Below are positions 22,835 through 33,821 of a stretch of DNA of 64,000 nucleotides, in pieces (positions within the stretch are counted from its first letter, which is position 1; each line of letters opens with the position of its first letter). The notes beneath the pieces were generated by a model. The model ran no database searches, had not been told where the DNA came from, and was given only the letters and a program-made list of their open reading frames with translations. The DNA is from Rhabdornis inornatus (lineage: Eukaryota; Chordata; Aves; Passeriformes; Rhabdornithidae), in contig VWZS01002360.1 of the NCBI GenBank assembly GCA_013397075.1, positions 427,184 to 491,183 on the forward strand, read 5' to 3'. The position numbers and the translations under genes were made by a program.

Positions 22835-25277
22835 GTGAGAGGCCATGAGGAGTGAAATACATTTTACTGTGGCTGGTGAAATCACTTTATTGACAGATGA
22901 TTAAGTTACTCTTTTCTGTTCTTATTTTCCAAGTAGTGAATTGGGTTTGTTCCTGGTTTCTAAGACTCTGGAATGGGTGGATCACATGTTTTAGTGAGGA
23001 AACGCAGCATCCAGGAGTTATATCATTACTTTCTCTTGGTAAATACTGACTAGTAATGGGAAGATCATCTCACTTCATATTAAACCACTGAAGTTGTTTC
23101 TGACCTTTCAGCCCAGAGCTGAACCACCGCCAGAAGTTTGCACTGGGGCCTGGAGAGCTTCTCCAGTTCCCAAAAATCCTCACCCTCACTGTCTTCATCC
23201 CACCTTCCAGCACAGGGGAAAAGGGCTGTTTTTATCACTGGTGACTCCAAGACTTGCCTGGGAACAGGAATAAAGGGAGGAGTGTTGGAATGCTGCTGTG
23301 GTTCCAGGAGCCTGGCTGCAGAGGAATAATGTCACTGTCTCCCCTCAGGACACGAGTCAGAGGACAGCATGTCCACCCTGGCGGGAAGGAGGGGCATGAG
23401 GCCCAAGATGATGATGCCTTTTGATTCTCAGCCACCTCAGCGTAAGTGAACACCCCCATTCCTGCTGGAGCCACTCCCTGCTCCCAGGAAATCCCGTCCT
23501 GGGCAGCAGGAACAGCTCAGGAGAGGCTCCTGAGCCCCTCGTGGTGTGGGCAGTGAAGCCACATTAGAAAGCACTGGGAGTGTCTGTACTGGGGTGAGGG
23601 CAGGAGCATGTCCAGATCTGTCTGTCCCAATCTGGGGCTCTCCAGGGACAGCCTGTGGGCCTGGCTGCTTCTTGTAGTCATTCCATTGGAACTCTGCCAA
23701 TGTCCAGCTGTTCCATAGGAGCTGGAATCTCTGTCAGGTTCCCCACTGTTGGTTTGCCCAGCCCAAGCAGTCAGAATGCCCTTTGTCTCTGCAGTTGCTG
23801 CTCTCAGAGCCTTCTCTGACTTTACTCTGAGCTCCTTGAGACCTCTTTGCCCTGGGATCCTTCTCTGATACCAAAATTACCATTATTATGAAATATTTTA
23901 GGAATTAAACAATATATCTAGAGTTTTCAAATGACTCCAAGATGGCTGAACTTCTGAACAGCCAGACTGAAACTCTGTGTGAGGACACCAGTGAGAAGCT
24001 CAGGAGTTGCTGTGCAGGGGCAGAACTGGGAAGTAAAATCACACCAAGCTCACTGAGGCTGAGCTTTAGACTTCCCTGAGCTCTGTGATCATGTTCCACC
24101 TGTAGCCAGCTGACTGCTGCCACTACCTCTCTGTTTTATGGAATTATTTCAGAGTAGTCCATTACATTTCCACTTTCTTTTTGCTTTAAGTAAAAACTGA
24201 ACTGAGGACTTGATGCTCTTGATCTCTACCTACTTTTTCAAGTGTCCTGATGACCTGATTGCTCAGTTTGTGAATTTTCTTGTTCTACGACTTTTTTCCA
24301 AGAGTAGCATCTGGTTTCATGGTTTTACACTAAGTAGTCTGATCTCCTTGTTGTCTCCCAGCTCTCCCTGTGTGAGGAGGGAGCAGAGGATGCAGTTTTA
24401 CACTAAATTCCTTCGGAGCTGGTGTGTGTCAAACATGGGTGTGTGACAGGTGCCTATCCCATGCCAGGCTCTGGACAAGCCTGGCTGCTTTCCCCTCTCT
24501 ATCAGCTCCTGCCTTGCTTGTGGGGCACAGACCAGGCCCAGGCCCTGCTGATGCCTCAGGCTGGAGCTTGGCTTTGAGCCTTGGGCTCTCCATCCTCTTT
24601 GTGAAAGCTCCAAGGGAAGGGCCCCAGCTGCAGGCTCTGCTTTATGGGAGTGACAACATTGATGTGAGGTCTGCAGGTGCCCTTCTGGCAGGAGCTTCAC
24701 AGGGAGCTCACCCTGGCTCGTGGGGCCCTTTCTCAGTGAGCCCCACCAGGACCATTCCATGTGTCCAGCTCTGGGCCTGCACAACCTCCCATGGCTTTCT
24801 TCACCCATTGGAGCATTCAGGCGGTTTATTAATTACATCCTAAGTACTGAATTATGCTAATTCACTATGCCATTTTAGTCTAATTTGCAGTAATGGTATG
24901 TACCTAGTGACTTCCTTTTTTGCCCCTGGAATATAGAAATTCTGGAAGGATATTAGGAAGCAAAAGGCTGTTTATTATTTAACACACCTCATTGCCTCTT
25001 TATTGCTATACTGTATATGGATAACTGATCTGTATTCTCTTTATTCTTCTTCTGAACTTTTCCTTGGAATCAAGCAGTGCATTAAGAGCTGGTGGCACAG
25101 TTTTTGGAGCTGTAATTGGGTGATTTATTTTGTCCTAAGCATCTTCGAGGTGTGATAATGCAGAGGTTTAAGCTGGGTTGTAAATCAGCCAAGGGTCTGG
25201 CTCCCTGCTGGAGAAGTCCCCAGCCTGTCCTCTGTGTGTGTGTGTTAAGTGTTTCTCTGTCTTGTGTTCATCCACAG
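22835..25277 (+). other. NEO1 introns around the exon at 23349, nothing recognised
   Basis: Two introns (22835-23348 and 23442-25277) with no extra coding signal. A (TG)n run of six units lies shortly before the acceptor at 25277. Confidence 0.7.
23349..23441 (+). CDS. NEO1: NEO1 exon: cytoplasmic tail, [15 protein letters not shown] segment
   Basis: Acceptor CTCCCCTCAG, donor GTAAGT. Encodes (G)[18 protein letters not shown] then [12 protein letters not shown]. Acidic/serine residues followed by a basic-methionine patch are conserved in neogenin. It is 93 nt with phase 1 at both ends. No separate domain is recognised. Confidence 0.96.
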
Positions 25278-25436
25278 CTGTGATTAGTGCTCATCCCATC
25301 CATTCCCTCGACCCCCCTCACCACCATTTCCACTCCGGCAGCCTCGCCTCTCCAACCCGCAGCTTCCTGCACCACCAGCTCAGCCCGTGGCCCCTGGGCT
25401 CTGCCATGTCCCATTCGGACAGGGCCGACTCCACAG
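25278..25436 (+). CDS. NEO1: NEO1 53-codon cassette exon of the tail
   Basis: Acceptor CATCCACAG, donor GTGAGA. Encodes (P)VISAHPIHSLDPPHHHFH, then SGSLASPTRSFLHHQLSP and WPLGSAMSHSDRADST. It is exactly 159 nt (53 codons) and phase-symmetric. That fits a 53-residue cytoplasmic segment which I recall as alternatively spliced in rodent neogenin (memory). Compared with human, the middle has changed (LHHQLSPWPLGSAM versus LYHPGSPWPIGTSM as remembered). It is His/Ser/Pro-rich and probably disordered. Confidence 0.95.
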
Positions 25437-26427
25437 GTGAGAGACCAACCCTCAGGGAGGTGGTGCTTTGTGGAACCTGGAAACTGGAGCCTGAAGCTGG
25501 GTCAGTCTCCTCTCTGGGGTTCCATGAGGCATGGGTTAAGTATAGACAGAATCCTGGATGGGCTGGGTTTTCCTGGGTAGGTCGGATATTGATCCTTGAC
25601 GTCCGTGGTGGTGGCCTTGGAAAAGGGGGTTTCATGTTTTATGCACAGCTCCAAACAGGGATTCCTCCTGCTAAAGCCTCCAGCTCTGGAGTCTGAAACA
25701 TCAGATTAACTCTGAGCTGCTTCATGGGATAACTTTTTCCCTAATTAATACAATTTGAAACCAACAGGGAAGGAAAGTCCAGGCTTGGTTACCGAGAACG
25801 GGGGCATACAAAGAATGGGGGTGATTTCCATGCAGCACTTTCAGGCTTGATCAGAATCATTTGCAGTGATTTAGTTCTAGAGAGCACTAAAGTCTCCAGT
25901 GCTCTGAACAATTCCAGAGCAACAGTATTGCTAAATGTGCACATGGATAATGTATTGGGATGAAGCAAACTCTGAGCTCCTCTACTTTAAGGTTGACATT
26001 GAAGGTGTCACAGCCAAAAGTGTTTTTTCCTTATGAAAACAGTTCCTGAGGCTGCAATGTCCATTCCAGCTGAAACCATTCCATGAGTGTCAGTAAATGG
26101 ATTTCAAGTGTGGCTCCTCTGTGACCACCCCAGTGCTGTGTGCTTGAAGAGTTCCTAGTATAAAATGTCAATACATTGGTACTCTGGGGTAAAAGGAGGC
26201 TGCAGATTTGTGTTCTGTGCTGTTTGTCTGAGAATTGGAACATGAAGCTGTTTTAGTGCCGAAGTGTTGATGAGCTGTTGCTGGAGAGGTGGAATCACTC
26301 AGCTCTCAGCTCCTTTAGTTCCCATTGAGCTGATGGTCACCTTGGAGCGGGCCAGGGGTCACTCCCTGGACAGACAGTGCCCTGGGAGGAGGTCCTGTGG
26401 TCCTGCAGCCCAGGAGGAATTCCAGTT

Positions 26428-27223
26428 AGGAGTAATCCCGTTGGTGTGTGTGTGTTAGGAATAACCCCATTAGTGTGTGTGTGTTGGGAATAACCCCATT
26501 GGGGTGTGTGTGTGTGTTGGGAATAACCCCATTGGGGTGTGTGTGTGTTNNNNNNNNNNNNNNNNNNNNNNNNNNNNNNNNNNNNNNNNNNNNNNNNNNN
26601 NNNNNNNNNNNNNNNNNNNNNNNNNNNNNNNNNNNNNNNNNNNNNNNNNNNNNNNNNNNNNNNNNNNNNNNNNNNNNNNNNNNNNNNNNNNNNNNNNNNN
26701 NNNNNNNNNNNNNNNNNNNNNNNNNNNNNNNNNNNNNNNNNNNNNNNNNNNNNNNNNNNNNNNNNNNNNNNNNNNNNNNNNNNNNNNNNNNNNNNNNNNN
26801 NNNNNNNNNNNNNNNNNNNNNNNNNNNNNNNNNNNNNNNNNNNNNNNNNNNNNNNNNNNNNNNNNNNNNNNNNNNNNNNNNNNNNNNNNNNNNNNNNNNN
26901 NNNNNNNNNNNNNNNNNNNNNNNNNNNNNNNNNNNNNNNNNNNNNNNNNNNNNNNNNNNNNNNNNNNNNNNNNNNNNNNNNNNNNNNNNNNNNNNNNNNN
27001 NNNNNNNNNNNNNNNNNNNNNNNNNNNNNNNNNNNNNNNNNNNNNNNNNNNNNNNNNNNNNNNNNNNNNNNNNNNNNNNNNNNNNNNNNNNNNNNNNNNN
27101 NNNNNNNNNNNNNNNNNNNNNNNNNNNNNNCAGTAACCCCGTGGCTGTGTGTGTGTGTGTTAACAGTAACCCTGTGGCTGTGTGTGTGTGTTAACAGTAA
27201 CCCCGTGGCTGTGTGTGTTGCAG
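26428..27223. repeat. About 30-bp TG-rich minisatellite with 581-N gap, up to a NEO1 acceptor
   Basis: The left side has four units of GTGTGTGTGTTGGGAATAAC plus CCCATTGGG. The right side has units of 31-33 bp, CAGTAACCCCGTGGCTGTGT plus GTGTGTTAA. The gap 26550-27130 lies wholly inside the array, so copy number is unknown. The final right-hand unit runs straight into TGTGTTGCAG, the acceptor of the exon at 27224. Left and right units differ (TTGGGAATAACC versus TTAACAGTAACC), which suggests two subfamilies. Confidence 0.93.
26550..27130. other. Assembly gap, 581 N
   Basis: A run of N inside the TG-rich minisatellite before the NEO1 exon at 27224. All expected neogenin exons are present on both sides, so no coding exon appears to be lost here. 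Confidence 0.99.
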
Positions 27224-27460
27224 AGTCTGTCCGGAACACGCCCAGCACGGACACGATGCCGGCAGCCTCGGCCGTGCCGAGCGCGGAGCTGCCCGAGCCC
27301 GAGGGGCCGTTCCTGCCCGCAGAGGAGGAGCCCCAGGGCCCCCCCACGGCCCACGTGCGCCCCTCGCACCCCCTCAAGAGCTTTGCCGTGCCCGCCGTGC
27401 CCTCCACCGGGGGCCCCTTCGACCCTGCCCTGCCCAGCACCCCCCTGCTGACGCAGCAAG
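27224..27460 (+). CDS. NEO1: NEO1 exon: divergent P/E-rich tail segment and P2 region
   Basis: Acceptor GTGTGTTGCAG, donor GTGAGA. Starts ESVRNTPSTDTMP as in other neogenins, then departs: AASAVPSAELPEPEGPFLP and AEEEPQGP replace a Ser/Thr/Cys/Tyr-rich stretch of the human protein. It returns to the conserved PTAHVRPSHPLKSFAVPA and DPALPSTPLLTQQ. It has 79 codons against about 88 in human by my count from memory. Very GC-rich (GCC/GCG/CCC codons). It sits 93 bases downstream of an assembly gap, and its polypyrimidine tract is a TG repeat. Frame and splice sites are intact, so a real exon is far more likely than an error. Confidence 0.92.
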
Positions 27461-27654
27461 GTGAGAGAGCACCACGGCCGGGAAATGGGGATTTTGGGAA
27501 CGAAGGGAGGGCAGAGTTGGGCATCAAAGGGAATATGCTAGAGGCTGGGGTGAGTTTTGTTGGTGTCATTTTCTGTACCTAGATCAGACAATTTAAATCC
27601 AACACTCTGTAATTGGAGTGTTCCTTTTCACTCCTGATAGAATCGTTTTCCTTC

Positions 27655-27935
27655 ATGGAATCATCCCAGACTGGTTTGGGTTGGAAGGGAGCTTTAAAGT
27701 CCATCCAGTCCCACCCCCTGCCATAGGCAGGGCGCATTCCAGTGTCCCAGGGTGCTCCAAGCTCTGTCCAACCTGGCCTTGGACACTGCCAGGGATCCAG
27801 GGGCAGCCACAGCTGCTCTGGGCACCCTGTGCCAGGGCCTCACCACTCTCACAGACAGGAATTCCTTCCCAATATCCCGTCTGTATCTGGCAGTGGAAGC
27901 CGTTCCCCCCTGTCCTTCCTCTGCTCCTTCCAGGA
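27655..27935 (-). mobile_element. CR1 LINE fragment in a short NEO1 intron
   Basis: CTGGTTTGGGTTGGAAGGGA, then CCAACCTGGCCTTGGACACT and CCAGGGCCTCACCACTCTCA follow the reverse complement of the CR1 3' region for about 280 bp. It makes up half of the intron 27461-27997 and stops about 60 bases before the acceptor. The style matches CR1 copies I associate with passerines (memory). Confidence 0.93.
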
Positions 27936-27997
27936 GCGTCGTGAGCAGGCAGCAGACACAGTGACCCGAGCCTGACCGTGTCCCAATCCCTTTGCAG

Positions 27998-28134
27998 CTC
28001 CCAGCCACCCCCTGCACGCGGTGAAGACGGCGTCCATCGGCACCTTGGGCAGGACTCGGCCGCCCATGCCCGTGGTGGTGCCCAGCGCCCCCGAGCTGCA
28101 GGAGACCGCGCGCATGCTGGAGGACTCGGAGAGC
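27998..28134 (+). CDS. NEO1: NEO1 exon: conserved tail segment before P3
   Basis: Acceptor CCCTTTGCAG, donor GTAGGT. Encodes (A)PSHPLHAVKTASIGTLGR then TRPPMPVVVPSAPELQETAR and MLEDSES. Strongly conserved in neogenin. The start (PSHPLHA) differs from human (LNHHIHS as remembered). It ends on a codon boundary. A CR1 copy ends roughly 60 bases upstream of the acceptor. Confidence 0.96.
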
Positions 28135-29629
28135 GTAGGTACCCCCTGCCCGGGGCTGGCAGGGCTCATTCCTGGGGCTCTGCAGGGATCTGCACTCCCA
28201 CAGCCCCGCTGCCCAGGAACCTGCAGAGCAGATGTGGGGGCAGCACCTTCTGCAGGGAGAGTCCTGCTGGATCCTGCAGCTGCAGCTTCCCCGGCTGCTG
28301 CAGAGCATTCCCAGTGCCATTCCCAGCCTGCTGCAGAGCATTCCCGCTGTCATTGCACATGGAACATTTGACTTTAATGTCGCTGTGTTCCAAGCCATCA
28401 TCCCAAATATGTTTGTAAATTCTCATGAGAAAGTTTCCTGACTTTTGGGAAGGGTGCAGCCAGCTGTTGGGCTGCTTTGGAAGCAGCTTTTAAGGAATGG
28501 TTTGGGTGTGAAGCACTGGAAGAGCTGTTTTCCTTTCAAATTGCAAGCCAAGGAGTTGCTCCTGTGGCCATTGTGTCACCTGTTAATATACAAATACTCC
28601 CTGTGCATCACTGCTACAGGAAATTTACTTTTCTTTTTTTCCTCATTGTCCTTTTGTCACATGTTTTTTACTCTCCTGATTTTATTTCTGTGTGTGCTGG
28701 TCTGGAAACTTGATCTTGGTGCCCTTTTGTGCTTCTGTCACTCCTGCTTTATTAATTTTGTTTGGTCAGTACCAAACGCATACTCCTCAACTAATTTGTA
28801 ATATTTAAATAGAGCCATTAATACTTTTTTTCATTAATTTATTAGTGCAAGAGTAGAGTTAGTAGAGTCAGCACAAAAGACCAGGTTAAATTAAATTATG
28901 GGTTCAACTTAGTCTTAAAATGTAAATTACAAGTTGAAATATGGCATTCAGTGATTTGAATTAATTCTGGGTTTTTAGGAGAACCTGTAGGAATCAGTTT
29001 AAGGAATGAGTTTACTTCCAGCTGCTGCTCTTTGTCCCAGTCAGGAGTTGGCAGATGATGTGTTGGGCACAGAATGGGGATGACTCTGCTGGACAATGCA
29101 GAGGTTTGGTAAACTGCAAGTTCTTTGCTGTTGAAATGAAGGAGGAGGTTTGTGTGTGAGAACAGGTCAGGGCTGGAAACTGCTCAGAACTGGGAAGGAC
29201 TTGGTCAGGAAGGGTTTGGAGGTGAGCCAGGCCACGGTGTCTGTCCACAGTGGTGACAGAAATGAGACAGCTGAGCCTAAAGGTGTATGGGTTTAGCACC
29301 TATCCTGATCCCAAAACAGCTTTGTTGAAATGTTTCCTTTGGCCTTTTTTCCTGTTGAGCTGGGAAGATCATTCTCAACTTCCTGCTTTGGTTCAAAGGC
29401 AGGGATTGAGACAGGAAAACTGGGCTTGATCAGTGGAGCCCTGAACCACAACTGCCCCAAGAGCTGCACTTGGAAAAGAGGGATCTTCCACATTATTGAT
29501 GGGTGTAATGGTCGATAAATCCACTTGAGGCCATTCCTGAGTCGGGGCCAGGACCTGCAGCAGGGGGTGCCCGCTCCTGGCGTTCCTGCTGTGCCCCAGC
29601 TGTGTGAGTGACCCTTTCCCTGTTTGCAG
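28135..29629 (+). other. Last NEO1 intron
   Basis: A short imperfect tandem repeat (CTGCTGCAGAGCATTCCC, about two to three copies) lies at 28286-28350. The rest is AT-rich and shows no recognisable feature. Confidence 0.7.
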
Positions 29630-29713
29630 AGCTACGAGCCGGACGAGCTGACCAAAGAAATGGCCCACCTGGAAGGACTCATGAAGGACCTCAATGCCAT
29701 CACCACGGCGTGA
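29630..29713 (+). CDS. NEO1: NEO1 last coding exon: P3 motif and stop
   Basis: Acceptor CCTGTTTGCAG. Encodes [20 protein letters not shown] then LNAITTA and the stop TGA at 29711-29713. This is the P3 motif, an amphipathic helix near the C-terminus that recruits partners such as focal adhesion kinase and myosin X in DCC/neogenin (family knowledge). The 27 residues appear unchanged from human as remembered. The 3' UTR follows in the same exon. Confidence 0.98.
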
Positions 29714-32520
29714 CCGCCCGGACGCGACTCCAGACCGCCGCCAGTCTCGGACTCAGCCTTGGAACACAAGGAATTGTACAGAGGAAAAATAAAGGAAAAA
29801 AAAGAAAGAGAAAAAAAAAATACCCAAGCCAGAAAGAGGGACAGCACATGAAAGCAATGGAGGGAGGAGGAGAGGAACCAGCTGGAGGTGACCTGAGTGC
29901 CACCCCTTGTCCTGCAGTGGAACCGGTGGGATTGCAGCAGCTCCTGGCAGGATGGGCCGTGCCAGCCAGGCTGGGATCCAGCAGGACAAAAGCAAAGCAA
30001 AGTGGACTCGCCATTAGTTTTTTTCCGGTCAGGTTTTGTCTCAGTGGTGTGATTGCCCTGCCTTTTCAGTGTTGGACATTGGCATTTATGTACAATTTTA
30101 TTTGTGTTTTTATTTTATCTTTTTTTATAAAAAGGAAAAAAATATTGTAATAAAAAAAAAAAGGGAGAAACTGTTGTTTTCCACAGCCTAGGCTGAGGTT
30201 TGACTGCTTGTTCTATTGTGTATGAAAATTCATTGCCAGTGTGGGTTGTTCTGTTTTGGTTTTTATTCTGTGTATAATTACGTCCCCTTCTGGCAGTTAA
30301 TCCATGGCCTTTTGGGATGCTGCACTGCTCTTTGTAAGCTTTTTTTATTATTTTTATATTATAATTATTAAAAGCCTGACTTACTCCTCTCATCACTGTG
30401 AGATTCCCGGTCTGTTTGAATTGAGGTGTAATTGGAGAGCCTTGTTTGTCGCTTTTTGTGCAGTTTCAGTATTTTTAGTGGGGGGAGAAGTAGCTGGGGA
30501 AGGGGAGGGGATCCCGGGGAGGGTTCATTGCTGTTGTTTTCCTGTCTTTTTCCAGTGACTGGGAATACTGAAGAACAAGGAAACATCTTCAGCTGTACTG
30601 TGTGTCAGGTCACTGAGCACAGGGAGTCTCCTTTAGGAACATTTAGAGAATTCCTTCTGGGAATTGGGGTTCTCCTGTCCAGGTGACCCTACAGGAAGCT
30701 TGTTTTGGCAGCTGTTTTGTTGGTGGTGGTTTAAAGATGGATCAGTAGCCTTGGAAGTGCTGAGTGAGAGCTCAGCAAGGCTGCAGGGCTGGGGTTGAAC
30801 CCCCTGGGCTCAGAGAACTTCAGGATCTTCCCATTCCCAGCACTCCAGATGCTGCTTGGAGAGCACTGAGTATCTGCAGGGTCCTGCAGCAGTGGCCCTG
30901 TCCCAGGCCATCCCAACAGGAATCCTGCTCGGAAGGATTCCTCAGACACAAAACTAGGCAAAAATGTATTTTTTTTTACACTTTGGAAACGATGTAAAAA
31001 TAAACCCAGTATTGGTGACCCAGGTGCTGTTCACAGATGTGTCTGGAAAGGGAGGGGAGGGAAGAGGGATCTTCCTTCTCTGTGTGCTTGCCTGGCTCTG
31101 TCCTTCTCTGCATTAAAAAAAGGGGCTGGAGTTCAGTAAAATGAGAAAAAAAAAAAAAGAGAGAGAAACCCCAACCAGCTGCCAATGAATTCCTGTGCAA
31201 TTCCACTTCTAGGATAAAAGGAATCCCAAACTTCCTGATGGTGTGGGGGCTGGGATTTGAGAAGCTCAAATCTCTGCATCTGCCAGGAGATTTCCACTGA
31301 AATGGCAAAAAGAACTTTGCTTCCTTTGCTTCCCATTATCCCCTGAACTGAAGCTGAAGTTCCCTGTCCTGTCACTGGGAGAAGGGAGAGCCTCAGAATC
31401 CCTGGGGAGAGCAGGGATTGAGGGTGGGGTCACTTCCTTTCTTTTCCTGGACTCTGTGTTGTCATTTCTAGGCCATTTCCTGCATTTATTTATTATTGAG
31501 GGCGGGGAGGGAATTGAATAAATTGTAGCACCATTGGCCACCTGGATAATTAACGTTTGGACTTTTAATCCGTACAATTCAGGGCAAAATAAGCTACAGA
31601 ACATGTATTTAAGGAAGAAAATCCACCCCCTGGCCTGAAAGGAGGGTGTGGACCTGTTCATTTTCCTATTTTTTACCTATACCCAAAGAAATGCCATCCT
31701 ACACACACAGTATTCCCAGCTGGGGGCCTTTGTGAATATTCCTTATGTAGAACACCATGAATGTTAATATTGTCATTGAATTTGGGGAGGGGGAATATTT
31801 TTAATGATAAAACAACTGTTCAAAGTTGGTTTTTTAAGGTTAAACTGAAAAAAAAGAAAAAACTTATTCAATTCAGTGTACAATCTGTATTGCACTTTTT
31901 CACATTTTAATGCTACGTTTTCTTACATATCCTGTGATTTTAACTTTGGAACATTGTGTATCCTTGTAGTGTCATAGTCCAGCTGTGCAGTGACAGCTTC
32001 CCTCAGACATTTGGGGAAAAAGGAACAAACCAAACCTGTACATTGTTTTATGATTCTCATGTAGAAGAATTTCAAGGACTGCTGTAGATGTCGACCTTTC
32101 TGTACAATTTTTTTGCTTTTCTGTAGTATTTGCTGTATCTTCTATGGCTTTTTTTAATAACTTCATGTTTATTATTTTGTATTGGGCATCCAATACACTT
32201 TTTTTAATCCAATCAACTCCTGGGCTGCTTGGAGAGTTTGTTTAATTATTTGTAGTCGGTATGGTGACCAGGTTTGGGGTTTTACTTGCCCTTTTTTTCC
32301 CTGCTGTGGGTTGTGTTCTCCAAAGAAAGAAGAGAACTGTTCTCCCTCCCTCAGGCTTTGTGCAGACACTGAACTTGGAGCATTTTCCTGTCTCCCTGTT
32401 TCAAGGCTCCACAGTAGAAATAACACTTTTAATTAGCAAGCAGAGAAGGAAGGGGTTCAAATCAGTGGAAGTACAAATAATAGCTTTAATAAACTGGGAA
32501 ATAATGGAAAAATAATACCA
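29714..32520 (+). other. NEO1: NEO1 3' untranslated region (end approximate)
   Basis: AT-rich sequence follows the stop with no coding potential. AATAAA hexamers lie at 29788-29793, 30149-30154, 31000-31005, 31517-31522 and 32488-32493. The first is only 75 bases past the stop and precedes an A-rich run, so it may trap oligo-dT priming rather than mark a true end. The last is followed by TG-rich sequence (32535-32570). A change to GC-rich sequence after 32580 suggests the UTR ends near 32.2-32.5 kb. The exact end needs transcript data. Confidence 0.6.
32488..32493 (+). terminator. Candidate distal NEO1 poly(A) signal
   Basis: AATAAA followed within about 50-80 bases by TGTATCTGGATTGTGATGTG, a T/G-rich downstream element. 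It is the last canonical hexamer before the sequence turns GC-rich. An alternative end at the AATACA near 32191 is possible. Confidence 0.4.
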
Positions 32521-32939
32521 TAACCATGGGATATTGCACTTTCTGTATCTGGATTGTGATGTGCAGTAATTGATCTCCTTGTTGCCACCCCCGTGCTGAT
32601 TCCAGCCTCTCCCTGGTCCTCAGCCGTGTCCCTGCTCCTGGGACGTCAGCCCAGGGCCAGCAGCCACTGCCTGTGTCACCAGTCTGTCCCTCAGGTCCTT
32701 GTGGTCACTCGTTCCTTCCCCCTCACACATCCCGGGGGGAAGGGGCCCTGGAATTCTGCCGCAGGGGTGGCCCTGGAGCGGGGCAGGGGCAGCTCAGCCG
32801 TGTCAGAGCCGGTGGGGGTGGGGGCCAGGGGACAAAACTGGGGAACGTTTCCTATGGAAAGCGTAGGAGAGCAGATCAACCCTGCCCTGAGCCTGGGGAC
32901 ACTGCCCGTGGCAGGGCGGGTGGGAGCTGAGCTTTTCCA

Positions 32940-33345
32940 ACCCCAGCCAGTCTGGGATTCGCACGGAATCACTGCACTGGGAGAAGAGCCCCCAGACCAT
33001 CGAGTCCAAGCTGTGCCCAAACCCCACCTGGTTCCCAGCCCAGAGCACCACATTCAGGAATTCCTTGGACACCTCCAGGGACAGGGACTCCAAACATCCC
33101 TGGGCAGCCCCTTCCAATGCCTCACCACGTTGTCCCAGGAGAAATTCCTCCCAATGTCCAACCTGACCATTCCTGGCACAACTTGAAGCTGCTTCCCCTT
33201 GTCCTGTTCCTTGTCCCCTGGAAGCAGAGCTGGACCGTCCCCGGCTGTCCCCTCCTGTCAGGAGTTGTGCAGAGCCAGAAGGTCCCTCCTGAGCCTCCTT
33301 TTCTCCAGGCTGAGCGCCCCCAGCTCCGTGCTCAGCGTTTGCGAC
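32940..33345 (-). mobile_element. CR1 LINE fragment, longer copy
   Basis: CCATCGAGTCCAAGCTGTGC, ACACCTCCAGGGACAGGGAC, CTTCCCCTTGTCCTGTTCCT and TGAGCCTCCTTTTCTCCAGG occur in the order expected of a reverse-complement CR1 3' region. About 400 bp are kept, of a different subfamily from the copies near 27.7 and 33.9 kb. Confidence 0.9.
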
Positions 33346-33821
33346 ACCGAGAGCGTTCTCTGGGGCCGGCGGAGCCCCTCGGCGGTGTCGCTGTGCCCGG
33401 GCCGTGCCAGGGGCAGCCCTGCAGGGCCGGGGTGACATCGCAGCCCGGGGACAGCAGATGGCAGCGGTGCCTCGCCGCTGAGAAGCTGCAGCGCTCGCAC
33501 GGCCCGGGCTGAGCTCCTGGAAGGGATGAGGGACCCGCATCAATGCTGCTGCCTCGGGGAGGGACTCACGCTGCAAATCCCGGTTTTTCCAAGGAAGCTT
33601 TGGCTTCCGACCCAGAGCCAAGGGTTGCCTCGAACACCTGCAATAAATTCGGGCAACACTTACAGGCTTTTGCCCAGTGAAAGCAGCCACCCCTCTCCAC
33701 CTGAACCGAGACTGGGTTTGGTCCAAAACTCTCTTCATCTCAGCAGAAGCGTTTCTGCAGCAGCTCAGGGTGATTCAACTCAACAGCTTTTATCAAAAAC
33801 ACCGAACCATTGCAGCTTTTC

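Larger units (their letters stand above)
1..32520 (+). other. NEO1: NEO1 (neogenin) gene, 3' half
   Basis: Sixteen exons with matching phases join into one frame of about 754 residues that reads as neogenin from the end of FN3 domain 3 to the C-terminus. Neogenin is a single-pass membrane receptor of the DCC family that binds netrins, RGM proteins and BMPs and signals through a cytoplasmic tail with conserved P1-P3 motifs. The 5' half (four Ig domains, FN3 domains 1-2 and most of 3) lies upstream of the window. DCC was considered, but the linker and tail (for example PNDQ, WIHHERLELKP and the last 25 residues) match neogenin. Coding exons by position: 1662-1772, 4236-4430, 5011-5106, 6140-6363, 9623-9761, 12259-12366, 15909-16103, 16716-16748, 20230-20298, 20954-21101, 22596-22834, 23349-23441, 25278-25436, 27224-27460, 27998-28134 and 29630-29713. 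The 3' limit is approximate. Confidence 0.95.

Noticed and set aside
26337..27582. Long frames spanning the N gap.
   Set aside because: Most of their length is unknown sequence. Only 27224-27460 is a supported exon.
22596..29713. Identity as DCC rather than neogenin.
   Set aside because: The tail residues, the micro-exon peptide and the HCN4 neighbour all fit NEO1.
32803..33738. 311-codon - strand frame.
   Set aside because: It runs through a CR1 retroposon fragment and matches no protein; a CR1 ORF would not be in this 3' region.
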